In this document: positions 44,402 through 52,956 of the stretch, one piece after another
Position numbering within the stretch: the stretch's first letter is position 1
Layout of the letters: every line of letters begins with the position of its first letter
Assembly: GCF_002368095.1 (NCBI RefSeq)
Contig: NZ_AP018227.1
Span: 6,092,123-6,156,122, forward strand
Direction: 5' to 3'
Source of the DNA: Calothrix parasitica NIES-267
GTDB taxonomy: Bacteria > Cyanobacteriota > Cyanobacteriia > Cyanobacteriales > Nostocaceae
Length of the DNA stretch: 64,000 nt
Made by a program: the position numbers and the translations under genes
Notes under the pieces: generated by a model
The model's database searches: none
What the model saw: only the letters and a program-made list of their open reading frames with translations
Told to the model about the DNA's origin: nothing

Positions 44402-45484
44402 ATGACAACCACATTACAAAGACGCGAAAGCGCTTCGGCGTGGGAGCAGTTCTGTGGATGGATCACCAGCACCAACAACCGTTTATACATCGGTTGGTTC
44501 GGTGTCTTGATGATTCCTACACTACTATCTGCTATCACTTGTTTCATCATCGCATTCGTAGCAGCACCTCCTGTTGACATCGATGGTATCCGCGAGCCTG
44601 TTGCAGGTTCCTTGATTTATGGAAACAACATCATCTCTGGTGCAGTTGTTCCTTCTTCTAACGCAATCGGTTTACACTTCTACCCAATCTGGGAAGCAGC
44701 TTCTCTAGACGAGTGGTTGTACAACGGTGGTCCTTACCAGTTGGTATGTTTCCACTTCTTGATTGGAGTATTTTGCTACTTAGGACGTGAATGGGAATTA
44801 TCCTACCGTCTAGGTATGCGCCCTTGGATCTGTGTTGCATTCTCCGCTCCTGTAGCAGCAGCAACCGCAGTATTCTTGGTATACCCCATTGGTCAAGGTT
44901 CTTTCTCCGATGGTATGCCTTTAGGTATTTCTGGTACCTTTAACTTCATGTTCGTGTTCCAAGCTGAACACAACATCTTAATGCACCCCTTCCACCAATT
45001 AGGTGTAGCTGGTGTATTCGGCGGTTCCTTGTTCAGTGCTATGCACGGTTCTTTGGTAACTTCCTCCTTGGTACGTGAAACAACCGAAACCGAATCTCAA
45101 AACTACGGTTATAAGTTCGGTCAAGAAGAAGAAACCTACAACATCGTAGCTGCTCACGGTTACTTTGGTCGTTTAATCTTCCAATACGCTTCCTTCAACA
45201 ACAGCCGTAGCTTGCACTTCTTCTTAGCTGCATGGCCTGTAGTCGGAATCTGGTTTACCGCTTTGGGTGTAAGCACAATGGCTTTCAACTTGAACGGTTT
45301 CAACTTCAACCAGTCTGTAATCGACTCTAGCGGTAGAGTTGTAAGCACCTGGGCTGATGTATTGAACAGAGCTAACTTGGGTATGGAAGTAATGCACGAG
45401 CGTAACGCTCACAACTTCCCACTTGATTTAGCTGCTGGTGAAACTGCTCCTGTAGCAATCAGCGCTCCTGCAATCAACGGTTAA
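44402..45484 (+). CDS. psbA: Photosystem II reaction centre protein D1
   Basis: 360 aa, the standard precursor length. D1 carries the primary charge-separation cofactors, the Mn4CaO5 ligands and the QB site. Seen: E130 (CYLGREWEL), the high-light form that hydrogen-bonds the pheophytin (low-light D1 has Gln); D170, E189, H190 and H198; the H332/E333, D342 and A344 C-terminal ligands; and a 16-residue tail ([16 protein letters not shown]) cut off by CtpA after A344. GC and codon use are higher than neighbours, as usual for psbA. Five-helix pattern intact. Expect further psbA copies elsewhere in the genome. Confidence 0.98.
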   Translation: MTTTLQRRESASAWEQFCGWITSTNNRLYIGWFGVLMIPTLLSAITCFIIAFVAAPPVDIDGIREPVAGSLIYGNNIISGAVVPSSNAIGLHFYPIWEAASLDEWLYNGGPYQLVCFHFLIGVFCYLGREWELSYRLGMRPWICVAFSAPVAAATAVFLVYPIGQGSFSDGMPLGISGTFNFMFVFQAEHNILMHPFHQLGVAGVFGGSLFSAMHGSLVTSSLVRETTETESQNYGYKFGQEEETYNIVAAHGYFGRLIFQYASFNNSRSLHFFLAAWPVVGIWFTALGVSTMAFNLNGFNFNQSVIDSSGRVVSTWADVLNRANLGMEVMHERNAHNFPLDLAAGETAPVAISAPAING

Positions 45485-45531
45485 TAATTTAATAATTTAG
45501 CTAGAATTTGAATAAGTTTTAGCTTGCATAT

Positions 45532-45566
45532 AAAGCACCTTCCCATGACGGGAGGGTGCTTTTTTG
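45532..45566 (+). terminator. Strong intrinsic terminator of psbA
   Basis: AAAGCACC-T-TCCC / GGGA-G-GGTGCTTTTTT: a 12-bp stem with a one-base mismatch, a five-base loop and a T-run, 48 bp after the psbA stop. Confidence 0.92.
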
Positions 45567-45693
45567 TTATGGGAATTTGAAGTTAAAAAGTGTTTTTCAG
45601 AGATAATAAAAGTAATACTTAAAGATAAAACCTATGGTTCCTCATATTCCTGAAACTTTTCAATAAGTACTTAAGCAAATTTAATTGTGCATT

Positions 45694-45814
45694 TGTCATT
45701 GCGAGTGGAACGAAGTGAAACGAAGCATTCACCGAAGGTGCGGATCATCTCAAGGTGTTGCGATTGCTATGTCCTGACGGACACGCTCCGCTAACGCTGT
45801 CGCTCGCAATGACA
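45694..45814. mobile_element. MITE-like element, 121 bp with 12-bp perfect terminal inverted repeats
   Basis: TGTCATTGCGAG at the left end is matched exactly inverted by CTCGCAATGACA at the right. Inside is GGAACGAAGTGAAACGAAGCA-like sequence and a TGTCCTGACGGACA palindrome. No ORF. It abuts the decayed 3' end of the relE-like gene, so it probably inserted there. Confidence 0.85.
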
Positions 45815-46166
45815 CAAATAATTTTGCCACCCACTTAACCGACTGGATTTCTTCAGATGTGACATCAGTTTGGTCAAGCTTAGAATAGATTAGCAGTAAA
45901 ATAATACTTGTTGGTGATTCTAATTAATAAATGAGACGATAACCACCAATTTTACCTTTCTGTATATCACTATTGCGGACTCGAACTTTAAAAACAGTAT
46001 AGCCAGTTCCAGGTATTTGGTCGCCTAAATAATCTCCAATTTGTAATTGTTCGATAATTGGCTGAATATCTGATTTAATATGACGATACTTTTTAGAAAA
46101 TGTTCGTAGTCGTTGCTTGAATTCGTCTGTAAAATTTATTTGAACTAAAGGTGGTTCACTCTGCAT
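45815..46166 (-). pseudogene. RelE/ParE-type toxin gene with an in-frame stop
   Basis: Reading from MQSEPPLVQINFTDEF to GGYRLIY gives 80 residues of a RelE-family toxin; there a TAA (45924-45926) interrupts it. Past the stop the same frame continues with typical family residues: LESPTSIILLLIYSKLDQTD and then VTSEEIQS (the YSKxDQxD motif). A single base change (TAT or TAC to TAA, in a normal YY pair) explains the stop. The frame then meets the MITE at 45814. The start overlaps the antitoxin stop by 11 bp, the usual coupled arrangement. The truncated protein lacks the last strand and helix and is probably inactive. Confidence 0.8.
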
Positions 46167-46392
46167 CAATATCATCCCATAGTTCTGAAACAGGTCTGGT
46201 TTTTCCTTCAGAAACTTCTAGCAGTGAAGTTTGAAGACTTTCTAATACTGACTCTTTGGACTCATCATCTTCATCTAATTCTGGAAATAAAACAATTACT
46301 TTGACACGGCTTGATGTATTAACTGCTATTGGTTCATCTAAAAGTAATTGACCGTTTTCATCAACAGTTGCCATTATTTCTTGTGCTTTCAT
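46156..46392 (-). CDS. Type II antitoxin (RelN-like), partner of the broken RelE-like toxin
   Basis: 78 aa. An N-terminal AbrB-like beta part (MKAQEIMATVDENGQLLLDEPI, VKVIVLFPE) is followed by an acidic C-terminal segment (DDESKESVLESLQTSLLEVSEGKTRPVSELWDDIDAE) that should bind the toxin. Genes of this shape precede RelE-like toxins in cyanobacteria. It overlaps the toxin start. A second, partial copy of its C-terminal part is at 49154-49264. With a broken toxin it is no longer under addiction pressure, yet its own frame is intact. Confidence 0.75.
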   Translation of the reverse strand: MKAQEIMATVDENGQLLLDEPIAVNTSSRVKVIVLFPELDEDDESKESVLESLQTSLLEVSEGKTRPVSELWDDIDAE

Positions 46393-46546
46393 AGTTTGGT
46401 TTTATTTCAAATAATAATTTTCAGGTTCGTGAATTGCTTTTTGATTAAGAATTACGAATTAAGTTTAAGTCAAAATGATTATATATTATTCAAACCTCAT
46501 CCAATAAAATTTGAACATATTTATAGCGAATTCTCTTCTAGATTCC

Positions 46547-47440
46547 CTAACATTTTTTTTGATAAGCTTTTGGTGTAATACCAATAAGTTGCCGAAAGCG
46601 TTTAGTGAGATGGGTTTGATTTGCAAAGCCACACTGAAAGGCAATATCAGCTATTGGAATCTGACGTTTATGCAGCAAATTCTTTGCTCGCTCGACCCGT
46701 TGCTGAGTCAAATACTGATGTGGAGTAATTCCCATTGACTGTTTGAATAAACGTGCAAAATGAGACTGACTAATAGTTGCGACTTTAGCTATATCAGTTA
46801 ATGAAATATTTTGGTCAAGATGAGTATTAATGTAGTCAATAACCTGTTGCAGTTGATATTTTGTTAAGCCGTTCGAGTTAGTAAAAATCTGAGGTTTGCA
46901 CGCAGAATAATTTTGAATCAACCGCATAACTAAAGCTGTAGCTAACGACTCACCGTACAAACTACCGGTTGTACATCCTGCTTCGACTTCTGCTTTTAAT
47001 GCTAGGGCTATGTGTCCGATTGTCGGGTCAACAATAGAAAATTGTGGGATAAGTTCTAAGCTATTTCCCTTGATATGTTCCTGCGCTATCTTCTCAAAAA
47101 ATTTAGGACAAATGGCAACAATAGAAAATTCTGTTTCCCTATCCCAAGTTGCCCAATGGCTTAAATTTGCAGGAAACAAGTCAAGACGACCTAAACCATG
47201 ATGATATTGCTTAAACTTACCATCTAACCGCTGCTCTACCCGAAATTGAACATTGGTATCGGTAATCAGTAGCGTATGCTGCATTAAATAATGCTCTGGT
47301 GATTCGTAAGCAGAATGGCGATAATGAGCAAGGAAAATATTCTCCCAAGCTTGTTGACTAGATAGGATTGGAGGTTGCGGCAATACTAGGGTCGATTTTT
47401 CTGGCTTAGTTAGGTCAACTACGGGTACTTTTTTTGCCAC
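46547..47440 (-). CDS. AraC family transcriptional regulator
   Basis: 297 aa, GTG start. N-terminal ligand or dimerisation region (1-195; GLGRLDLFPANLSHWATWD resembles the AraC cupin-like sensor) and a C-terminal double helix-turn-helix (about 200-297: LTDIAKVATISQSHFARLFKQSMGITPHQYLTQQRVERAKNLL, then IADIAFQCGFANQTHLTKRFRQLIGITPKAYQ). It is divergent from the dehydrogenase gene at 47601 with 160 bp between, the usual layout for a regulator and its target. The inducer is unknown. Confidence 0.9.
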   Translation of the reverse strand: MAKKVPVVDLTKPEKSTLVLPQPPILSSQQAWENIFLAHYRHSAYESPEHYLMQHTLLITDTNVQFRVEQRLDGKFKQYHHGLGRLDLFPANLSHWATWDRETEFSIVAICPKFFEKIAQEHIKGNSLELIPQFSIVDPTIGHIALALKAEVEAGCTTGSLYGESLATALVMRLIQNYSACKPQIFTNSNGLTKYQLQQVIDYINTHLDQNISLTDIAKVATISQSHFARLFKQSMGITPHQYLTQQRVERAKNLLHKRQIPIADIAFQCGFANQTHLTKRFRQLIGITPKAYQKKC

Positions 47441-47600
47441 TATTGTTAATCTCCATTATTTTGTGCCAGTGCTAATAACTTATTAAAAGTTAGCAGGATT
47501 GGGATATTTTTAGCGAGATTAGATGAGACGAGAACTGGTTGAAATTCGTAGGCTAAAGACATAGCAAACAAAGAAATCAACAAGTAGGAGAAATTCAGCT

Positions 47601-48668
47601 ATGAAAGCCGCACGTCTTTATGAACCAGGAAAACCCCTTCAAATAGAAGAAATTACAGAGCCTATTATTAAAGGAAGTGGCGCGATAGTTCGAGTATTAA
47701 GTTCCCATGTTCCACCTTTTACCAAGCAGGTTTTGTCAGGTGAACTGGGCTATGCTTTTCCCCCACTTCCTTTCACACCTTGCGAAAGTGTTATTGGACT
47801 TGTGGAAGCTGTTGGGGATGATGTTATCGGAATCAAAGTGGGTCAAATAGTTTTCTGCGACCCTCACATTTACTCTCCTCGTCATTTTGGAGCCGAACCA
47901 GATGGAATTCTGATTGCTTGGACGGGTTTAGCGACCGGTTCTCACAAAATGCAATCCCTATGGAAAGATGGTGGTTTTGCTCAAAAGGCTTTGTGGCCAG
48001 CTGAATGTTTGACTCCTTTACCGGATGCTGAGTCCATGAAACCCGAACAGTTGGCTCTGCTAAATTATTTGACTGTTTCATATGGTGGATTATTGCGTGG
48101 TGACTTACATGCAGGTCAAACGCTGATTGTTAATGGAGCGACGGGGGCTTTGGGAGCTTTAGCAGTAGTCTTAGCGCTGACGATGGGTGTTTCTAAAATC
48201 GTAGCTGTCGGACGGGATAAAGAAACCTTAGAAAAATTGGTGCAATTAGATACAAAGCGAGTCAAAACCGTGCAAATGCAAGGCAAATTCTCTGATGATT
48301 CTAAACGAATTACGGAAGTAGCTGATGGCGCGGATATGGTTTTAGATGTGTTGGGTGGAGTCACTAATCCCGAACCAACAATAGCTTGTATTAATGCTCT
48401 GCGTCCGGGTGGTACAGCCGTTTTTGTCGGTGGGGTTCAGGTTGATATTCCCTTACCCTACTCAAAAATCATGGTAGAAGAACTTAACATCCGTGGTTCG
48501 TTTATGTATCCGAAGCATGTACCGGGTGAACTCTACAGGATGATGGTAGCTGGAATTATCGACCTTACAGCATTTCAAATACATACCTTTTCTTTGGACA
48601 AAGTTAATGAAGCAGTTGCTAAGGCTGCTACTTTGAAAGGATTCGAGCAATGCGTTTTGATGCCATAA
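47601..48668 (+). CDS. Zinc-type alcohol dehydrogenase / quinone oxidoreductase-like (MDR) protein
   Basis: 355 aa, ATG start with AGGAG upstream. MDR superfamily: GroES-like N-terminal part with VIGLVEAVGDDVIGIKVGQIV (about 55-80), then NAD(P)-binding Rossmann part GATGALGALAVVLALTMGVSKIVAVGRD (about 178-205). The typical structural-zinc Cys set is not visible; one catalytic-type Cys is in PCESV. So it is a quinone-reductase-like or unassigned MDR enzyme. It is probably regulated by the divergent AraC gene. Substrate unknown. Confidence 0.85.
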   Translation: MKAARLYEPGKPLQIEEITEPIIKGSGAIVRVLSSHVPPFTKQVLSGELGYAFPPLPFTPCESVIGLVEAVGDDVIGIKVGQIVFCDPHIYSPRHFGAEPDGILIAWTGLATGSHKMQSLWKDGGFAQKALWPAECLTPLPDAESMKPEQLALLNYLTVSYGGLLRGDLHAGQTLIVNGATGALGALAVVLALTMGVSKIVAVGRDKETLEKLVQLDTKRVKTVQMQGKFSDDSKRITEVADGADMVLDVLGGVTNPEPTIACINALRPGGTAVFVGGVQVDIPLPYSKIMVEELNIRGSFMYPKHVPGELYRMMVAGIIDLTAFQIHTFSLDKVNEAVAKAATLKGFEQCVLMP

Positions 48669-48708
48669 ATTTTGAATACTTTTACAATATTGCTCTTAAA
48701 AAATTTGT

Positions 48709-49170
48709 TTAAATCAAGTTTTTGCAGAACTCTAAAGAATGTTTAGTATTTTTGTAACCCATTCTTTCATAGAATTTATGAGCTTCTTTACGAATAATAT
48801 TAGAACGCAAACGAATTGTCTGACAATCATTAATGGTTGCCCATTTTTCAATTTGTTGCATCAGAAGACCACCGATACCATTTGAGCGGTAATTTATATC
48901 TACCACCAAGCCAAATATTAATACCTGTGGTGACATAATTATCAGATGACACTTATGAGCGTGAACCCAACCCACCACAGAATTATTCGGTAGAGTCGCT
49001 ACATAAATAATATGGTTATCATCTTCTTGAAGCGAAAACAGCCGATTTTTAATATCTTCCTCACTCGCAGAATATCCAAGCTGTTCGCATAAACTAGAAA
49101 TTCGTTCCGAATCTTCTGAACAAGCTGGTCGTATTATTACTGAAGGTTGTTCGCTTTGCATTAATACCAT
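48709..49170 (-). CDS. GNAT family N-acetyltransferase
   Basis: 153 aa from 49170; the second ATG at 49161 (MQSEQPSV) is as likely. GNAT fold: IIRPACSEDSERISSLCEQLGY, then motif A VDINYRSNGIGGLLMQQIEKWA (acetyl-CoA pyrophosphate loop R-x-x-G-I-G) and motif B YERMGYKNT. The start mirrors that of the broken toxin at 46166 (MxLMQSExPxV) and overlaps an antitoxin relic in the same relative position. Either GNAT replaced a RelE toxin, or this was an antitoxin-GNAT pair. Substrate unknown. Confidence 0.85.
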   Translation of the reverse strand: MVLMQSEQPSVIIRPACSEDSERISSLCEQLGYSASEEDIKNRLFSLQEDDNHIIYVATLPNNSVVGWVHAHKCHLIIMSPQVLIFGLVVDINYRSNGIGGLLMQQIEKWATINDCQTIRLRSNIIRKEAHKFYERMGYKNTKHSLEFCKNLI

Positions 49171-49264
49171 CTCGCAGTTCTGAAATAAGTTTAGTCTTTC
49201 CTTCAGAAAATTGTTGCAACGAGGTGTGAAGACTTTCTAACACCAGCTGTTTGGGTTCATCATC
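49154..49264 (-). pseudogene. C-terminal remnant of a RelN-like antitoxin gene
   Basis: In the frame leading to the GNAT gene, 37 codons read DDEPKQLVLESLHTSLQQ...GKTKLISELRDGINAK. They match the end of the intact antitoxin at 46156-46392 at 23 of 37 positions. The N-terminal half is gone: the remnant starts right after the lysR stop (49269-49271). The stop seen in the intact copy (TGA) is CGA here, so the frame runs on into the GNAT region. The GNAT start overlaps the relic as the toxin start overlaps the intact antitoxin. Confidence 0.8.
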
Positions 49265-49268
49265 AATA

Positions 49269-50210
49269 CTAAATATTTTTTACCGCATCAACTATTTGCT
49301 GTCTCAACCATTGATGTGCAAGATTATTTCGATTGCGCTGATGCCAAACCATTGAAATAGTAAAACCTTCTATAGCAATTGGTGGTGGTAATAACTTTAA
49401 ATTCATTGCTTTAGCGCATTGTTGTGCCATGCGATTTGGAATCAAAGCTACACAGTTAGAATTGGCTATTAAAAAAGGAACTGCCATGAAATGAGTAGTA
49501 GACCAAACTATTCTTCGAGACTGCTGTTGGTTCTCTAATATTTTATCGTAGTACCCTTGAAAATCATCTCGCAGCGATACTAATATATGAGGTCTTTCTA
49601 AATAATCAGTAAGAGATAATTCGCCAACGGAATTATCATCTCTAAAAACACAAACAAATTCTTCTCTATACAAATTTTCTTCAACGTGCCAGCTTTTAAT
49701 TGGTAATCCAGGATTGATAACTATATCGATACGATTATCATCTAAAGTATCCAAAACATTTTCTTTTTCTAAATTACTAATACGAATACGGATACCTGGA
49801 GCTTGAGTAGTTAATTGCTGTATTAAACTTAATCCTATTGTTGCTTCAACATAATCGCTAGCAGCAATTTTAAAAGTTTCTTTAGCAGTAGCAGGATTAA
49901 AAGTTTCTTTTTCTAGTAGAGTTGACTGAATTTCTACTAAAATTTGCCGAATTCTATCGCTAATTTGACGAGCATAAGGAGTAACTTCCATTTCCCTAGA
50001 AGTGCGAATTAAAATATCATCATTCAAAATAGTTCGCAGCCTTTTCAAAGAATAACTCATTGTTGATTGACTCATATTGAGTCTTTCGGCTGCTTTGGTG
50101 ACGCTCGCTTCCGTAATTAATACATCAAGAGCAATTAACAAATTTAAATCTAATTCGCGGAGATTAGTGTAATCAATATTCACGGGGGAATCATTTGGAA
50201 TCGATTTCAT
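49269..50210 (-). CDS. LysR family transcriptional regulator
   Basis: 313 aa. N-terminal winged HTH (about 16-80: LRELDLNLLIALDVLITEASVTKAAERLNMSQSTMSYSLKRLRTIL) and a periplasmic-binding-like inducer domain (about 105-310). The DLNLLIALDxLxxExSVTxAAxxLxxSQ pattern is of the NodD/LinR/NahR-like group, often acting on aromatic or chlorinated compounds. It is divergent from the reductase gene at 50382 with 171 bp between, so it likely controls the five-gene run 50382-53706. The inducer is unknown. Confidence 0.92.
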   Translation of the reverse strand: MKSIPNDSPVNIDYTNLRELDLNLLIALDVLITEASVTKAAERLNMSQSTMSYSLKRLRTILNDDILIRTSREMEVTPYARQISDRIRQILVEIQSTLLEKETFNPATAKETFKIAASDYVEATIGLSLIQQLTTQAPGIRIRISNLEKENVLDTLDDNRIDIVINPGLPIKSWHVEENLYREEFVCVFRDDNSVGELSLTDYLERPHILVSLRDDFQGYYDKILENQQQSRRIVWSTTHFMAVPFLIANSNCVALIPNRMAQQCAKAMNLKLLPPPIAIEGFTISMVWHQRNRNNLAHQWLRQQIVDAVKNI

Positions 50211-50381
50211 CGATATATATTATCTATGATATTTGTTTGACTAATGCAGTCAGTTTTACTAATCTACAGAGATAAGTTTAAAGTCGCAATAATTTGATAT
50301 TTTTTAAATATTAAAAATAATAGTAATAGTAATAAATATCAATAGATTTCAATTAAATGACAGGGTGGAAAGCAAATAAAG

Positions 50382-51026
50382 ATGAAAATTGGATTTATTG
50401 GCTATGGAAGCATGGCAGAAGCTTTAGCTTCTAAATGGGTTGAAAAACACTCTATTTTTATTGGTGGCAGAAACTTAGAAAAAGCTGAGAAACTAGCTAA
50501 AAAGCTAGGTGAAAATGTTGAATTTGGTACAGAATCACAAGCTGCTGATTTTGGAGAAATAATTGTTTTAGCGACTCCTCATCAAGCTGTTTTTGAAGCA
50601 ATTAATGCCGCTGGGGGAAGAGATGCTTTAGCAGGAAAAGTGTTACTTGATATTAATAATCCAGTTGAGACATCTGATTTTTTAGCAAAAAGTTATGATG
50701 GTGTATCTTTATCAGAAAAAATTGCTGAAGCTGCTCCTAATGCCCATGTTGTGAAAGCATTTAACATGTGTCAAGCAAAAGTTTGGCAAATGAAGCCACC
50801 AGTTTTTGATGGTCGTAATTTAGTAGTAATGTATTGTGGAGATAACAATCAAGCTAAAGAAAAAATTGCCGTTTTAATTGAAGATGTTGGCTGTGAAGCT
50901 AAAGATATTGGCGATTTAAAATACGCTAGGATGCTTGAACCTGCTGCTGCAATCGTAATTAAATTGTTATTTTCCGGACACAATCCTTATACAGTTCTCA
51001 ATCTTATACAGCCGGAAATTAAATAA
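50382..51026 (+). CDS. NADPH-dependent F420 reductase-like (NAD(P)-binding) protein
   Basis: 214 aa. Rossmann start MKIGFIGYGSMAEALASKW (1-19) and IFIGGRNLEKAEKLAKKLG, then IIVLATPHQAVFEAI and LLDINNPVE, as in the NADP oxidoreductase, coenzyme F420-dependent family. The NPVE segment and NAHVVKAFNM are family markers. Cyanobacteria have little F420 dependence outside photolyases, so another hydride carrier or substrate is likely. First gene of a run with small gaps (41-84 bp), divergent from lysR. Confidence 0.85.
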   Translation: MKIGFIGYGSMAEALASKWVEKHSIFIGGRNLEKAEKLAKKLGENVEFGTESQAADFGEIIVLATPHQAVFEAINAAGGRDALAGKVLLDINNPVETSDFLAKSYDGVSLSEKIAEAAPNAHVVKAFNMCQAKVWQMKPPVFDGRNLVVMYCGDNNQAKEKIAVLIEDVGCEAKDIGDLKYARMLEPAAAIVIKLLFSGHNPYTVLNLIQPEIK

Positions 51027-51066
51027 AGTTAAAAGTTATTTCATTTAAGTAGTTTATTTATAAATT

Positions 51067-51357
51067 ATGCAATTTTTGGTTATTGCAAGAATTAGCGAAG
51101 GAACCGCTTTGGAAAAAGTCTTACCCTATATCAAACCGGAAGCTGAAAAAGTTTGGGAATATTATGCATCTGATGTTGTGCGTTCTATTTACTATATAGC
51201 TGATATGAGCGGAGCCGTTTTAATGCTTGAAGCAGAAAATTTGCCAGTTGCTCAAGAAATCGTTGCTCAATTTCCGATGGCACAACATGACATTTTGAAT
51301 TTTGAAATCTTACCACTAAAAGCCTATACAGGTTTAGAAGCATTATTTGCTAAGTAA
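51067..51357 (+). CDS. Dimeric alpha-beta barrel protein, muconolactone isomerase-like
   Basis: 96 aa. MQFLVIARISEGTALEKVLPYIKPEAEKVWEYY with the later SGAVLMLEAENLPVAQEIVAQFPMAQHDILNFEILPL has the beta-alpha-beta-beta-alpha-beta layout of small ferredoxin-like (dimeric barrel) proteins, near the muconolactone isomerase/YciI set. Catalytic residues cannot be assigned. In this run it might isomerise or bind the pathway intermediate. I treat the family as likely and the reaction as unknown. Confidence 0.65.
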   Translation: MQFLVIARISEGTALEKVLPYIKPEAEKVWEYYASDVVRSIYYIADMSGAVLMLEAENLPVAQEIVAQFPMAQHDILNFEILPLKAYTGLEALFAK

Positions 51358-51440
51358 AACCAGTAGAAAAGTAGCTATTAAACTTAAGCGAAAACCAACC
51401 GAGCAAAAAACTAATAATTAATAAATAAAAGAGATAAACA

Positions 51441-52472
51441 ATGCAAAGCACAACTCGTATTTATCAGTTTCATGAGTACGGAAATCCTGAAGTACTAAAA
51501 CTAGAATCACTTCCTACACCTCAACCAGACTTAGGAGAAGTTCGCGTTCGCGTATCAGCAATGAGTTTGAATCGAGCAGATTTGCTATGGGTGCAAAATA
51601 ATTATGTCGAGACACCTGAATTACCTGCAAAATTAGGTTATGAAGTTTGTGGCACAGTTGAAGCTGTGGGTTCAGATGTAACAGAATTCAAAATTGGCGA
51701 TCGCGTCAGTTCTATCCCTGCTTTTTCGATTAGCGACTATGCCAACTTTGGCGAAACTGCAATTCTTCCTACAAGGGGTTTAATGAAAACACCAGACAAT
51801 TTTTCATTTTCCCAAGGTGCTAGTTTTGCTTTTGCTTACTTTACAGGTTATTTTGCCTTACTAGAATTAGGAAACTTGCAAGCCTATCAAACAGTTTTAA
51901 TTACAGCAGGTACGAGTACCACCGGTTTAGCAGCAATCTCAATAGCAAAAAAAGTTGGTGCGAAAATTATTGCGACAACTCGCACCAGTAAAAAGCGCGA
52001 TGTTCTCTTAGACGCAGGTGCAGATTATGTGGTTGCTACCGAAGAAGAGGATTTAGCTAATCGGGTTATGGAAATAACCAACGGACATGGAGCTGATGTT
52101 ATTTATGATGCAGTAGCAGGGACGCTCAGCGAACAGCTAGCAAAAGCGGTAGCTATTCAGGGTCACTGGATTGTTTATGGTCTTCTCGACACAGAAAATA
52201 TTGCTCCGTTTCCTTGGATGACTGCTTTTATCCGCAGTTTCAGGTTTTATGTTTATAAAGTGTTTGATTTTACTGGTAATCGTCATCTAGGTTTGTTAGG
52301 CAATGAAGAAGCCTTTAGTCGTGCCAAACAGTTTATTGCTGGAGGATTGGCAGATGGGTCTTTCCCCGTGACAATTGACCGTGAATTTCAAGGATTAGAA
52401 ACCCTACCAGATGCAATGAATTTTATGGCATCGAATAAAGCTAAGGGAAAGATTGTAGTTACAGTATCGTAA
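51441..52472 (+). CDS. Zinc-independent quinone oxidoreductase (MDR, QOR-like)
   Basis: 343 aa. GroES-like part: VRVSAMSLNRADLLW (the QOR N-R-x-D motif), AKLGYEVCGTVEAVGSDVTEFKIGDRV. NADPH-binding part: VLITAGTSTTGLAAISIAKKVGAKIIATTRT (about 150-180), ADVIYDAVAG. No zinc-ligand set, so it is of the quinone/enone-reductase type. It reduces or oxidises a carbonyl or enone of unknown identity. Third gene of the LysR-linked run. Confidence 0.87.
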   Translation: MQSTTRIYQFHEYGNPEVLKLESLPTPQPDLGEVRVRVSAMSLNRADLLWVQNNYVETPELPAKLGYEVCGTVEAVGSDVTEFKIGDRVSSIPAFSISDYANFGETAILPTRGLMKTPDNFSFSQGASFAFAYFTGYFALLELGNLQAYQTVLITAGTSTTGLAAISIAKKVGAKIIATTRTSKKRDVLLDAGADYVVATEEEDLANRVMEITNGHGADVIYDAVAGTLSEQLAKAVAIQGHWIVYGLLDTENIAPFPWMTAFIRSFRFYVYKVFDFTGNRHLGLLGNEEAFSRAKQFIAGGLADGSFPVTIDREFQGLETLPDAMNFMASNKAKGKIVVTVS

Positions 52473-52513
52473 TTATTTATAAAATGAGCCAAAAAACTAA
52501 CCCGAACCGTTAA

Positions 52514-52906
52514 ATGACCGAAATGACCGAAAAAAACAATACTAAGTCTCTTGTTCAACAATATTTCCAAGCAACTCAAAGCAATAATGCAGCAATTTGG
52601 GCAGCTTGTTTTGCTAGCGATGCAACAGTTGACGACCCCGTAGGAAGTCAAGTAATTAAAGGAACTGATGCCATTCTCGAACGTGGAAAAGAGTTTATGG
52701 CAAGTTTTGAAACGGTAGGTTTATATCCAGAATTTGTTTCTGTGGATAATCTCAGAGCAGCAGCCAAATGGACCGGTAAAGGTACTACTAAAGATGGTCG
52801 TTTGGTCAAGTTTGAGGGAATCAATTTTTTTGAATTCAATGAAATGGGAAAAATTGCTAACCTAGTCGGTTTCTGGAATCCTGACGATATGGTTGAGTTG
52901 CAATAA
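52514..52906 (+). CDS. NTF2/SnoaL-like protein
   Basis: 130 aa. VQQYFQATQSNNAAIWAACFASDATVDDPVGSQVIKGTDAI followed by KWTGKGTTKDGRLVKFEGINFFEFNEMGKIANLVGFWNPDDM is the standard NTF2-like (SnoaL) pattern of a cone-shaped barrel. Members isomerise, cyclise or hydrolyse small hydrophobic compounds. A VDDP motif with Asp pair is a candidate active-site feature. Fourth in the run, between two oxidoreductases. Confidence 0.85.
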   Translation: MTEMTEKNNTKSLVQQYFQATQSNNAAIWAACFASDATVDDPVGSQVIKGTDAILERGKEFMASFETVGLYPEFVSVDNLRAAAKWTGKGTTKDGRLVKFEGINFFEFNEMGKIANLVGFWNPDDMVELQ

Positions 52907-52956
52907 AAAATTATTTAGTAGTATCAACAAAAATAAATAAAAACACATAACATAAT

